Positions 51,461 to 60,694 of a DNA stretch of 64,000 nucleotides are shown here, piece by piece. A model generated the notes under the pieces. That model made no database searches. It was not told the origin of the DNA and saw only the letters and a list, made by a program, of their open reading frames with translations. The DNA is from Bifidobacterium colobi (GTDB lineage Bacteria; Actinomycetota; Actinomycetes; Actinomycetales; Bifidobacteriaceae): assembly GCF_018555455.1 (NCBI RefSeq), contig NZ_JAFEJU010000005.1:62001-126000 (forward strand). Reading direction: 5' to 3'. The position numbers and the translations under genes are program-made. Every line of letters begins with the position of its first letter. The first letter of the stretch is position 1.

Positions 51461-52465
51461 TCAGGCCGTACGGCTCTTCGGGTCAAGGGCATCCTTGACG
51501 GCGTCACCCATCATGATGAATGCAAGCACGGTGATAGCCAGTGCGGCAGACGGGTAGAACAGCACGAGCGGATCGGTCTGCAGGTTGGTCTGGGCGCTGG
51601 AGATATCGCCGCCCCAGCTCACGGTGGTGGTGGGCAGGCCCACACCAAGGAAGCTCAGCGTTGCTTCGGCCACAATGTAGGAAGCCAGAGACGTGGTGCC
51701 GATAACGATGATCGGGGCCAAGGAGTTCGGCAGGATGTGGCGGAACAGGTTGCGCATAGGCGTGGAGCCCAGTGCGGTGGATGCGGTGTTGAACTCAAGG
51801 TTCTTGGCTTCAAGCACTGCGCTTCGTGCGATACGGCACACACCGACCCAGCCGAAGAGCGCTAGCACGAGCACGACCTTCCAGATGGACTTGGAGGACT
51901 TGAACATCTGCAGCACAACGATGGCACCAAGCAGCATAGGCAGTGCGAAGAAGATATCGGTGATACGGCTCAGCACGGCGTCAATCCAGCCACCGCAGAA
52001 ACCGGCGATGGCACCGATGAGCGTACCAAGAGCCACCACAAGCAGTGTGGAAAGCAAGCCGACGGACAGGGAGGTGCGGGTGCCGTACACCACACGAGTG
52101 TAGACATCGCAGCCCTGCAGGTCGTAGCCGAACGGATGACCGCTGGAAGCTGCGCTCAGGGAGTTGGCCAGATCGCAAGCGTTCGGATCCTGCTTGGTGA
52201 ACAGGCCCGGGGCGATAGCCACAATGATGATGAAGATAATGAGCAAGCCCGAGATGATGAACAGCGGGTTGCGTCGCAGGGTTCGCCATGCGTCGGCCCA
52301 CATGCTGGTGGCCGGAGCGGACTCATCCACGGAATCGACATCCTGAAGCGGAGTCTCATCAATGGGAGCCACGTAACGATCTTGACCAGGCAGGGTTTCC
52401 ATGAAGTACTCAGGAGTCGGCTCGCCAGAATTATCAAGCTCGTTGTCGAGATTTTCGTTAGTCAT
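51461..52465 (-). CDS. Peptide ABC transporter permease (DppC/OppC type)
   Basis: 334 residues. A hydrophilic N-terminal tail of about 65 residues is followed by one helix (LFIISGLLIIFIIIVAIAPGLF), a periplasmic loop and five further helices. The EAA loop reads VLEAKNLEFNTASTALGSTPMRNLFRHILPNSLAPIIV. ATG 52465 has AGAAGGAGAGGAG upstream. It sits between the DppB-type permease and the ATPase gene in the same operon. Confidence 0.93.
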   Translation of the reverse strand: MTNENLDNELDNSGEPTPEYFMETLPGQDRYVAPIDETPLQDVDSVDESAPATSMWADAWRTLRRNPLFIISGLLIIFIIIVAIAPGLFTKQDPNACDLANSLSAASSGHPFGYDLQGCDVYTRVVYGTRTSLSVGLLSTLLVVALGTLIGAIAGFCGGWIDAVLSRITDIFFALPMLLGAIVVLQMFKSSKSIWKVVLVLALFGWVGVCRIARSAVLEAKNLEFNTASTALGSTPMRNLFRHILPNSLAPIIVIGTTSLASYIVAEATLSFLGVGLPTTTVSWGGDISSAQTNLQTDPLVLFYPSAALAITVLAFIMMGDAVKDALDPKSRTA

Positions 52466-52485
52466 GTTGTTCACTCCTCTCCTTC

Positions 52486-53412
52486 TCACGCGTAGCGGAT
52501 GCGCGGATCGAGGGCCGCGTACAGCATATCGACGACGAGGTTGCACACCACGAAGATCAGCATGAGCAACGTGACGATGGACACCACGAGGTTGGCTTCA
52601 CCCTTCAGAATGGACTGGTAGGTAAGGAAGCCGATGCCGTGGATATTGAAGATCTGTTCGGTGATCATTGCGCCACCCATCAGGCCGCCAATGTCCTGGC
52701 CCAAGTAGGTGACGACCGGAATCAGGGAGTTGCGCAGTACGTGGCGCAGCATCACCTGTCCGTTGGACATGCCCTTGGCGCGTGCGGTGCGCACGTAATC
52801 CTCAGCGATGTTGGAGGAGATTTCAGCGCGGGTCAATCGGATGATATATGCCATTGACACTGAGCCAAGCACCATAGCCGGCATCAGCAAATCAAGGAAG
52901 GTCGGATCGGCACCTGCGGTCACCGGCAAGATGGACCACTGGATGCCGAGCAGGTACTGCAGCACAAAGCCGGTGACGAAGGTCGGCACGGAGATAAGCA
53001 GCAGGGAGACGATCAGGATAACCGTGTCGTACCACTTGCCCTTCTTGAGGCCGGAGATGATACCGAAGACCACGCCGAAAATCGCCTCAAAGACGAATGC
53101 CATCAGGCCAAGCTTAATCGTGACCGGGAAGGCACGGCCGATTTCATCGATAACAGGCTGGCCGGCGAAGGTGTTGCCGAAGTCGAGGGTCAACGCGTTC
53201 TTCAGATAGATGAAGTACTGAACAATGAACGGCTGATCGAGATGGTACTCTGCGCGGATCTGGGCTGCGACAGCTTCATTAATCGGCTTATCACCAAACA
53301 TAGCCTTGACGGGGTCGCCAGGCAGCAGGAAGACAAGCGCGTACACCAAAAGCGTCGTGCCGAGAACCACGGGGATCATCTGCAGAATACGTCGCAGAAG
53401 ATACTTACCCAT
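52486..53412 (-). CDS. Peptide ABC transporter permease (DppB/OppB type)
   Basis: 308 residues with six membrane helices. The N-terminus MGKYLLRRILQMIPVVLGTTLLVYALVFLLPGDPVKAM is typical, and the EAA loop reads YVRTARAKGMSNGQVMLRHVLRNSLIPVVT. ATG 53412 has AAGGAGC seven bases upstream. It follows the solute-binding-protein gene after a 218-base gap containing a hairpin. Confidence 0.94.
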   Translation of the reverse strand: MGKYLLRRILQMIPVVLGTTLLVYALVFLLPGDPVKAMFGDKPINEAVAAQIRAEYHLDQPFIVQYFIYLKNALTLDFGNTFAGQPVIDEIGRAFPVTIKLGLMAFVFEAIFGVVFGIISGLKKGKWYDTVILIVSLLLISVPTFVTGFVLQYLLGIQWSILPVTAGADPTFLDLLMPAMVLGSVSMAYIIRLTRAEISSNIAEDYVRTARAKGMSNGQVMLRHVLRNSLIPVVTYLGQDIGGLMGGAMITEQIFNIHGIGFLTYQSILKGEANLVVSIVTLLMLIFVVCNLVVDMLYAALDPRIRYA

Positions 53413-53556
53413 ACGGTTGCTCCTTATTCCATGACCGGCTTCGGAGGGTATGCGTTGCCCTTGCCGGTCGGCAAATACGTCGATAGTTTACCGCATGCCT
53501 TGACGGCGGTATGTAAACTCACGTTAACTCGCCCGATTATTGGACGTAAATATATG

Positions 53557-53590
53557 AAAGGGGCGGGGATCATACGATCCTCGCCCCTTG
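53557..53590 (-). terminator. Intra-operon hairpin after the peptide-binding-protein gene
   Basis: AAGGGGCGAGGATC pairs with GATCCCCGCCCCTT (one wobble, 4-base loop), followed by weak TTTCATAT on the minus strand. It probably terminates most transcripts after the binding-protein gene, leaving less message for the permeases. Confidence 0.6.
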
Positions 53591-53630
53591 AATTACCGAA
53601 CTATATGCTCGATGTCAGGTGAGTTTCAAC

Positions 53631-55268
53631 TCACTTCTTGGACATTGCAGCGTAGGTCGGGAGGTTCTGCCAATCGAAGGCGTAGCCGGACTTGATGTTC
53701 AGGGAAGCCACACCGTTAGCGTTGGAGTAGTACAGCGGGATAGCCGGCAGATCCTTGAGGAGGATCTCCTGAGCCTGCTGGTACAGCTTGTTGGCGTCAT
53801 CGGTGGTCTTGGCAGCAGCAGCCTGCAGGCACAGGTTGTCGAAGTCAGGGTTCTTGTAATCACCATCGTTGGAGCCCTTGCCGTCAGCAGCAGCGGTCGA
53901 GTACAGCTGCCACAGGTAGTTCTCAGCGGACGGGTAATCAGGCTGCCAGCCGGTACGGAAGGCGCCGGTCATCTGACGGTTGGTCACAGCGTCGCGGAAT
54001 TCCTGGAAGGTCGGAATCGGGTTGGTGGAAGCGTCGATGCCGAGGTTGTTCTTCAGCTGGTTCACGACAGCGTCGTAAACCGGCTTAGCGCCACCATCAG
54101 CGTTGTAGGAGAAGGTCAGCGGGCCATCGTACTTGGAGATGGCGTCGGCCTTGGCCCACAGTTCCTTAGCCTTCTTGGCGTTGAACTTCAGGTTGTCAGC
54201 ACCGTTCAGGGAGTCGGAGTAGCCCGGGGTCTTCGGGGAGGTGAAGTCGGTAGCGGCGGTTGCGTTGCCGTTCAGCACCTTGTCGATGATCTGGTCGCGG
54301 TCGATAGCCATAGAGATGGCCTGGCGACGCAGCTGGCCTTCTTCGTCGTTCTTGAAGTGGTCAAGGGTGGACGGAATGGTGAAGGTCTGGATGACGGAGC
54401 CAGCCTCGGAGTACGGCTGGACCTTCTTGTCGGTCTTGAAGGTCTTGGTGAAGGCGGCCGGGACGGATTCCATCACGTCGAGGTTGCCAGCCTGGATGTC
54501 GCGGTAAGCGGCGGAGTCGTCGGTGTAGACCTTGAAGGTCACGCCGTCGTTCTTGACTTCCTCGTTGCCCTTGTAGTCAGGGTTCTTCACGAGGGCGATT
54601 TCCTTGTTGTGATCCCAGTGGTCCAGCTTGTACGGGCCGTTGCCAACCGGCTTCTGGCCAAAGGCCTTCGGATCCTTGTAGAAGGACTCCGGCAGCGGAG
54701 CGAAGGCCAGGTAGCCGACCTTGATCGGGAACACGGAATCGGACTGGTTCAGGTCAACGGTGAAGGTGGTGTCGTCCACAACCTTCAGGCCGGAGAGCTG
54801 CTCGGTGCCCTTGAGGCCGTCAGCCTGCAGCTCGTCATAGCCCTTGATGGTGGAGAAGAAGGAAGAAGCCTTCTGAGCGTTCTTGGCGTTGGCAGCGTAG
54901 GACCAAGCCTTGGTGAAGGACTCAGCGGTGACCGGGGTGCCATCGGTGAACTTCCAGCCGGACTTCAGCTTGATGGTGTACTGGGTAGCGTCATCGTTCG
55001 GGGTGATGGACTCAGCCACTTCGTTGGAAGCCTTGCCATCCTTGTCGAAGGAGACCAGACGGGAGAACAGCAGATCGCCCGGCTTGCCGCCACCAGTTTC
55101 GTTGGTGTTGGACGGAATCAGCGGGTTCTGAGGCTCGGAGTTGTAAGCGGTGATGATGTTAGCGCCGGCAGTATCGGAGGCGGTGTTGGAGCTGGAGCCG
55201 CCGCAGGCGCTCAGCAGCATAGCCATGGAGCAAGCCACGGCAGCGAAAGCAAGAGCTTTCTTCTTCAT
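53631..55268 (-). CDS. Peptide ABC transporter substrate-binding lipoprotein (SBP_bac_5)
   Basis: 545 residues. The lipobox is LSAC after MKKKALAFAAVACSMAMLL, so it is anchored to the membrane outer face. The mature part is a family-5 (OppA/DppA-like) binding protein: PNDDATQYTIKLKSGWKFTDGTPVTAESFTKAW, NPDYKGNEEVKNDGVTFKVYTDDSAAYRDIQAGNLDV, and RQAISMAIDRDQIIDKV. ATG 55268 follows AGGAGAA. It is the first gene of the operon and brings peptides to the DppB/C permeases. Peptide length preference is unknown. Confidence 0.93.
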   Translation of the reverse strand: MKKKALAFAAVACSMAMLLSACGGSSSNTASDTAGANIITAYNSEPQNPLIPSNTNETGGGKPGDLLFSRLVSFDKDGKASNEVAESITPNDDATQYTIKLKSGWKFTDGTPVTAESFTKAWSYAANAKNAQKASSFFSTIKGYDELQADGLKGTEQLSGLKVVDDTTFTVDLNQSDSVFPIKVGYLAFAPLPESFYKDPKAFGQKPVGNGPYKLDHWDHNKEIALVKNPDYKGNEEVKNDGVTFKVYTDDSAAYRDIQAGNLDVMESVPAAFTKTFKTDKKVQPYSEAGSVIQTFTIPSTLDHFKNDEEGQLRRQAISMAIDRDQIIDKVLNGNATAATDFTSPKTPGYSDSLNGADNLKFNAKKAKELWAKADAISKYDGPLTFSYNADGGAKPVYDAVVNQLKNNLGIDASTNPIPTFQEFRDAVTNRQMTGAFRTGWQPDYPSAENYLWQLYSTAAADGKGSNDGDYKNPDFDNLCLQAAAAKTTDDANKLYQQAQEILLKDLPAIPLYYSNANGVASLNIKSGYAFDWQNLPTYAAMSKK

Positions 55269-55509
55269 ATGTTTTCTCCTATTCATAAGGTCGCAGGGCC
55301 GAAGCCCCACTTTCACGCGAACGGGGCTGGCTACCAGAGGCGCGTTGTGCGCGCCTGCCGGCAAACCAACCCCGTTGCTGATTGATTGCATTGTCTCGCA
55401 CTTTGGAGACAAGAAGCAAATTCCATGTTACGTATATGTTAAATCGATGGTCGCTGTGAGGCTATGTTCAGCCTGATTACAGGTTCATCGGTTACTGTCC
55501 ACATTCTGG

Positions 55510-56478
55510 TCACGCCCGGGGGAACGCTTGGGCATATCGGTCTTTCAACTGCTCAATGGACACATGCGTATACCGCTGGGTGGTCTTCAATGACGCATGC
55601 CCCAGCATTTCCTGCACTTCCCTCAGATCAGCCCCACCGTTCAACATGTGGGTTGCTGCAGAGTGACGTAATGCGTGTGGACTGATATCCGGCACACCAG
55701 CCGCTCGCGCCTCGTCATGCACGATGGCCCTCGCCGTACGCTGGTCGAGCCGGCCTCCCCTGGCACCAAGGAATAACGCCTGCCCGGATTTGAGATTCGC
55801 CAACATGGGTCTGCCCTGCGCCACCCACTCCTCCAAGGCGCGCATCGAAGGCGCACCAAAAGGAACAACACGTTGTTTATTACCTTTCCCGGTTACACGA
55901 ACCGTACGTGCCGAGAAATCCACATGGTCCACGTCCAATGCGACCAATTCGGCTACACGAATCCCCGTGGCATACAGCAGTTCGAGAATCGCAGCATTGC
56001 GCAGGGCTTCCGCATGCCGCCGTTGCGACTTTCCCTTATCACGCTTACCCACAGACGAATCATGCGTATCATCATCGTTGCCTGCAGCAGAACCGGCAGC
56101 ATCATCAACATGGTTCATGAGCGCTAGAGCCTGCGCTTCGGTGAGCACATCCGGCAACGTATCCGGAATGGACGGCGTCGCTAAAGTCGCAGCCTGATTA
56201 GTGCGCAATACCCCATGCTCATACCCCCACGCGAAGAACGCACGCACTGCCACGGTTTTGCGCGCCATACTGCTTTTGGCATGGGTGCGGCGTTCCACTG
56301 CCATCCAACTGCGCAAATCATCAATGGTGATTTCGTTGAGGTCACTGACACCACGGCGTACAAACAGACCAAGGCAGGATTCGATATCATCACGATACGC
56401 TTTGAGCGTATTCTCGCTCAGCCCACGATTGGCTTTGAGATAGCGGATAAACGCATCAACATGGTGTTCAAATCGCAT
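55510..56478 (-). CDS. xerC: Tyrosine recombinase XerC
   Basis: 322 residues. The N-terminal SAM-like core-binding domain spans 1-90 (VDAFIRYLKANRGLSENTLKAYRDDI). The catalytic domain carries Arg in YATGIRVAEL, Lys in GKGNKQRVV, HALRHSAATH, the His/Arg region GHASLKTTQRYTH, and the nucleophile Tyr in QRYTH. A hydrophilic insert of about 30 residues (GSAAGNDDDTHDSSVGKRDKGKSQ) enlarges the linker region. It should act with a second Xer enzyme at dif under FtsK, which is also in this window. Divergent from the MacB-like gene. Confidence 0.9.
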   Translation of the reverse strand: MRFEHHVDAFIRYLKANRGLSENTLKAYRDDIESCLGLFVRRGVSDLNEITIDDLRSWMAVERRTHAKSSMARKTVAVRAFFAWGYEHGVLRTNQAATLATPSIPDTLPDVLTEAQALALMNHVDDAAGSAAGNDDDTHDSSVGKRDKGKSQRRHAEALRNAAILELLYATGIRVAELVALDVDHVDFSARTVRVTGKGNKQRVVPFGAPSMRALEEWVAQGRPMLANLKSGQALFLGARGGRLDQRTARAIVHDEARAAGVPDISPHALRHSAATHMLNGGADLREVQEMLGHASLKTTQRYTHVSIEQLKDRYAQAFPRA

Positions 56479-56572
56479 GTGTGCGGCACCTTTCTATCGC
56501 TGAACCTCGCTCAAGCCTTTGGATACACTATAAAGCGTAGTTCAGTGAAGCAATCAGGATGTTTGAGGCATT

Positions 56573-57358
56573 ATGGCACGGCACAGCGCGCACGGCAAAG
56601 CAACCAGTAGCAAACCATCTGACCATGTGGTGGCCAGAGCCATTGATTTGACGAAAATCTATGGCGATGCCGACAACCAAGTCATCGCGTTGAACCATGT
56701 GAATGTCGAGTTCGAGCGCGGTCAGATGACCGCGATTATGGGCCCTTCAGGCTCCGGCAAATCCACGTTGATGCATTGCATGGCGGGACTTGACCAGCCG
56801 ACCAGCGGCAAGGTGATCGTGGAGGGGCTGGAAGTCTCCGCCATGAATCAACGGCAACTGACCAAACTGCGCCGCGAACAAATCGGCTTCATTTTCCAAT
56901 CCTTCAATCTGGTGCCTACGCTGTCCGCCGAGGAAAACATTCTGCTACCGTTGCAGATCGCCAAAAAGCCCATCGACCGCGCATGGTTCGACCAAGTGGT
57001 TCATGTGGTGGGGCTTGAACAGCGTCTGAAGCATCGTCCGAGCCAACTTTCCGGCGGTCAGCAGCAGCGCGTTGCCTGCGCACGAGCCATGATGGCGCGG
57101 CCGTCCGTGATTTTCGCCGACGAGCCCACCGGCAATCTCGATTCACATTCCAGCCGTGAAGTGCTGGGCTTCTTGAAGCAATCCGTTAAGGATTACGGCC
57201 AATCGATTGTGATGGTGACGCATGACCCGCGCGCCGCATCCTATGCCGACCGCGTGCTGGTGCTGGCGGACGGCAATATCACGCAGGATCTGCGGCATCC
57301 CAGCTACGACCAGATTCTTGAGGTCTTCGCGGATGAAGGCGAGGAGACCCACGCATGA
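56573..57358 (+). CDS. ABC transporter ATP-binding protein (MacB/LolD-like)
   Basis: 261 residues. Walker [11 protein letters not shown]-loop [18 protein letters not shown], signature [15 protein letters not shown], Walker [14 protein letters not shown] and His switch VMVTHDP. This subclass works with FtsX-fold permeases in mechanotransmission, lipoprotein or drug/peptide export. ATG 56573 follows TGAGG. It overlaps the permease gene by four bases (ATGA). Confidence 0.92.
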   Translation: MARHSAHGKATSSKPSDHVVARAIDLTKIYGDADNQVIALNHVNVEFERGQMTAIMGPSGSGKSTLMHCMAGLDQPTSGKVIVEGLEVSAMNQRQLTKLRREQIGFIFQSFNLVPTLSAEENILLPLQIAKKPIDRAWFDQVVHVVGLEQRLKHRPSQLSGGQQQRVACARAMMARPSVIFADEPTGNLDSHSSREVLGFLKQSVKDYGQSIVMVTHDPRAASYADRVLVLADGNITQDLRHPSYDQILEVFADEGEETHA

Positions 57359-60279
57359 TCAGAATCGGATTGCGTGACGCCCGCGCGCATTTCGGGCGAT
57401 TCGTGATGTCCATCATCGCCATTGCGCTGGGTGTGAGTTTTGTGGTCGGCTCGTTCTGCTTCCGCGAGATGATGAACAACCAAGTCGATCAGATGATGGC
57501 CTCGAACTCCGATGCCGACGTGTATGTGCGCGGCAACAAGGAGCAGAAAGAGAATTCGGCAGCGAGCTTTGGCGGGGCCTCTGATTCAGGTTCCGGTTCT
57601 GCGAGCTCAAGTTCGGATTCGACTTCCACGGAATCGAAGCAATATAACCGCATCGACGTTTCGCTGGTGGACACCCTCAACGGCATCGCCGGTGTGGATA
57701 CGGCCGAGGCCGTATATGAGGTGAACGGTCTCGTATTGGTCGGCAAAGACGATAACGCCGTTTCCACGATGGGCGGCGTAACCGTTGGCATGGGACTTGC
57801 GAAAGGCACGTGGCGATCGGCCAAGCTGACGCACGGTCGGTGGGCGCAATCCAAGGATGAAATCGCCCTGCACACGTTCGCTGCGGAAAGCGCTGGTCTG
57901 AAGGTCGGCGACACCACGAAAATCGTGTACCCGGATGGGCCGCACGACGTGCGTGTGGTCGGTATCTTCTCCACGGCATCCTCGCAGGCCGGAGCCATCA
58001 TCATCGGACTGAATGCGGATACGGCGAAAAAGTATTTCGAACAGCAAACCGGCCAGGTGGGCACGGCCCGGTATCTCACGGTGTACGGTTCGGCAGCCGG
58101 CGGGCAGCCATTGACTGTGGAACAGCAGCAGACGTTGGCCGACCGCATCAATCATGCACTGCCATCCGATGCTCATGCGGTGGCCATAACCGGCCAAAGC
58201 GTGCGCGACGACAATGCCGCGAGCACCAAGAAAGCACTGGGCTTCATCCAGCCGTTGATTCTCATTTTCGCGATTATCGCGTTGTTCGTGGGCTCGTTCA
58301 TCATTACCAACACGTTCTCGATGATCGTGCGCGAATCGATGCGCGGCTACGCCCTGCTGCGTTCTATTGGCGCCTCCCCCATTCAGGTGTTCGTTACGGT
58401 GGCCGTGCAGGCCATCCTGCTCGGCCTTGTAGGCTCAGGCATCGGTATCGGATTGGGCTGGATCATGGTCAAGGGCATTGTGGCGTTGATGGCCAACATG
58501 GGTACACCAATGACCAGCGCGGTAGATCCCAGCGTCTCCGATATGCTCATCGGTTTGCTTGTGGGTGTGCTGGTCACGTTTATTGGCGCATCGTTGCCGG
58601 CTCGTCGTGCGGCGACTGCGCCACCGATCCAGGCTATGAACGAAACCGTCAACCCTGAGAAGCCGGTCTGGCCTCGCGGCATCATCGGCACGCTCATGGT
58701 TGTTTTGGGTGCCGCCGCTTGGTTGCTGTGCTGGCGTATCGCCTGGGCCAATGATGCCGGTGTTGCCGTCTCGCCTTGGACTGGCTTCAACGATTGGATA
58801 AAGACGCTTGGTACCGGCTGGCCTCTAGGCATTGGCGCCGGTCTGGTGGTTATCGGCGTGATTGTATTGGCTCCTGCTTTGGTGACGCCGACCAGTGCGG
58901 TGCTCGGCTGGATCCCCGCTCATGTGTTCACGGTCACCGGACGGTTGGCCACGCGCAACCTTTCGCGCAGCAAGCGTCGTACGGCGAACACGGCGGCTGC
59001 ATTATTCGTGGGCGTGGCCATCGTCAGTTGCCTTGGTGTGGTGGCTGCTTCAGCGAAGGCTTCGGTAGCCGGCATTGTGGACTCCGGGCTGAAGTCTGAT
59101 TTTTCCGCTATGTCGGTGTCCAGCGGGCAGATTCCAGACGAGGCAATCACCGCCATCAAGAAAACCGCTGGCGTGGGTACAGTGTCTCGCAGCCGCATGC
59201 TTATGGGCGTGACCTATGGTTCCGGCGATGATGCGACCGCGGCAATGACGTTCGCGGAGCAGCCCTCCCTATTCACCAAGGTGTTCGCGCCCGTGACCAA
59301 TTCGGGAGATGCGAACAAGGCTTTACGCAACGGTGAACTGGTAGTAGGTCTGCAAGTGGCTAAGGACAACGGCTGGAAGGTTGGCGATACCGTCAAAGTC
59401 AACGGCCGGCAAGTGGTGATTGACAAGGCTGCCACGGCCAAGGCTCAGGAGGATTATCAGGCGCAGGTCAAGGCGAAGATTGACGGTTTGACTTCCGAAG
59501 CGCAGCGGCTGCTGGCTTCGGGAGATGTGTCAGGCGCTCAGGCGAAATCCGCTGAGGCGCAGCAAGCTGCAGAAGATGCGAAGAATGTCGATCCGGCGAC
59601 GTTGGTGAAAACCAAGACCGAGGTCACGCATGTTTCGATGAAGGTTGGCGCAATCATCGAGAACTCCATTTATCGTTCGATGGTGTTGATGAACGATGAT
59701 GCGGCCGGCAAGATCGCGAACCAGTACACGATGTTTACCATCATGCTGTTCATCAACGCCAAGCAGGGTACTGATGTTGCCGCATTGAAGACTCGGCTCA
59801 TCAAGGCGGTGAAACCGTATTATGTGGTGAACGTGCAGGATCGCGACGAATTCAAGTCCACGATGAGTTCGATGGTCGATCAGATCTTGCTGGTGCTCTA
59901 CGCGTTGCTGGCATTGTCGATTGTGATTGCCATCTTCGGCATCGTGAACACGTTGGCGTTGTCCGTATCCGAACGCACCAAAGAAATCGGATTGCTTCGT
60001 GCCATTGGTACTTCACGCGCACAGGTGCGTGGCATGCTCGGCATTGAGGCTGCCATCATCGCGGTGTTCGGCACGATACTGGGCATGGTGGTCGGCGTGG
60101 CGGCAGGCGTAGTCATTCGCGCGGTGTACCAGGCGAATGGACTGTCAGCGCTGAGCATCCCGTGGAACCAGTTGGGTGTGTTCCTGGTGCTTGCGATTCT
60201 GGTGGGCTTGGTGGCTTCGGTCTCCCCCGCCTCCCGAGCCCTGAAGCAGCCGGTCCTCGACGCGGTGGCTAGCGAATAA
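57355..60279 (+). CDS. ABC transporter permease, FtsX fold (duplicated)
   Basis: 974 residues. The N-terminal helix (FVMSIIAIALGVSFVVGSFCF) is followed by a large extracellular domain with a Ser/Gly-rich linker, then three helices (residues ~290-420), a second central membrane pair, and a second extracellular region. A final three-helix FtsX domain (LLVLYALLALSIVIAIFGIVNTLALSVSERTKEIGLLRAIGTSRAQV) ends the protein. The second outer region contains a predicted coiled stretch (KAQEDYQAQVKAKIDGLTSEAQRLLASGDVSGAQAKSAEAQQAAEDAKN), which may form a helical hairpin. The substrate is unknown; a host-defence-peptide or envelope role is typical of the family. Confidence 0.9.
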   Translation: MIRIGLRDARAHFGRFVMSIIAIALGVSFVVGSFCFREMMNNQVDQMMASNSDADVYVRGNKEQKENSAASFGGASDSGSGSASSSSDSTSTESKQYNRIDVSLVDTLNGIAGVDTAEAVYEVNGLVLVGKDDNAVSTMGGVTVGMGLAKGTWRSAKLTHGRWAQSKDEIALHTFAAESAGLKVGDTTKIVYPDGPHDVRVVGIFSTASSQAGAIIIGLNADTAKKYFEQQTGQVGTARYLTVYGSAAGGQPLTVEQQQTLADRINHALPSDAHAVAITGQSVRDDNAASTKKALGFIQPLILIFAIIALFVGSFIITNTFSMIVRESMRGYALLRSIGASPIQVFVTVAVQAILLGLVGSGIGIGLGWIMVKGIVALMANMGTPMTSAVDPSVSDMLIGLLVGVLVTFIGASLPARRAATAPPIQAMNETVNPEKPVWPRGIIGTLMVVLGAAAWLLCWRIAWANDAGVAVSPWTGFNDWIKTLGTGWPLGIGAGLVVIGVIVLAPALVTPTSAVLGWIPAHVFTVTGRLATRNLSRSKRRTANTAAALFVGVAIVSCLGVVAASAKASVAGIVDSGLKSDFSAMSVSSGQIPDEAITAIKKTAGVGTVSRSRMLMGVTYGSGDDATAAMTFAEQPSLFTKVFAPVTNSGDANKALRNGELVVGLQVAKDNGWKVGDTVKVNGRQVVIDKAATAKAQEDYQAQVKAKIDGLTSEAQRLLASGDVSGAQAKSAEAQQAAEDAKNVDPATLVKTKTEVTHVSMKVGAIIENSIYRSMVLMNDDAAGKIANQYTMFTIMLFINAKQGTDVAALKTRLIKAVKPYYVVNVQDRDEFKSTMSSMVDQILLVLYALLALSIVIAIFGIVNTLALSVSERTKEIGLLRAIGTSRAQVRGMLGIEAAIIAVFGTILGMVVGVAAGVVIRAVYQANGLSALSIPWNQLGVFLVLAILVGLVASVSPASRALKQPVLDAVASE

Positions 60280-60302
60280 CTCGCCACCGCCAATAGCGAC
60301 CG

Positions 60303-60560
60303 TCACGGACGCGGCTGATGCTTTGGGCGTTCGGGAACCGGCTTTAGTGTGGCGATCTGCTCCTGATGGATGGTTACATTCTGTGCTGGGCGCGAGCCGT
60401 TGGCGGCTGGATCGCGCACCATCTCCAATGTGTAGCCATCCCATGAGGTCACGTGACCCACATAATCACGGAATTTCATGCGACCATCCGCCGGATCCAC
60501 ACCATCGGTGATGCGCACCACTACGCGAGCGCCTACCGGAATCTGTCTTGGTAAGGTCAT
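60303..60560 (-). CDS. Small conserved-looking hypothetical protein
   Basis: 85 residues beginning MTLPRQIPVGARVVVRITDGVDPADGRMKFRDYVGHVTSWDGYTLEMVRDPAANGS. The composition suggests a small beta-barrel fold. The ATG at 60560 has GAGGGG nine bases upstream; an ATG three codons earlier has no spacing for it. The frame continues further upstream but without family features. It lies downstream of tyrA on the same strand and convergent with the permease gene. I do not recognise a named function. Confidence 0.65.
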   Translation of the reverse strand: MTLPRQIPVGARVVVRITDGVDPADGRMKFRDYVGHVTSWDGYTLEMVRDPAANGSRPAQNVTIHQEQIATLKPVPERPKHQPRP

Positions 60561-60694
60561 GATAATCATCCCCTCATCTGTGCGACGCATATACATCGAC
60601 TCTGGCGTACAGCAATCACAGTTTCCACTGTACGCCAGTATTGTGCGCAACGCCGATATTTCGCGGTATGAGATTGCCGGATTATATCGCCGGA

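Noticed and set aside
49345..51498. Long plus-strand frame opposite the fused peptide-importer ATPase
   Set aside because: Mirror of a strongly biased coding frame; the minus-strand protein has all ABC motifs.
53619..55385. 588-codon plus-strand frame opposite the peptide-binding protein
   Set aside because: Val/Gly/Leu-rich shadow without start signals; the minus-strand lipoprotein is clear.
55510..56478. Phage or integron integrase
   Set aside because: The length, motif set and lack of attachment sites or phage genes nearby fit chromosomal XerC.
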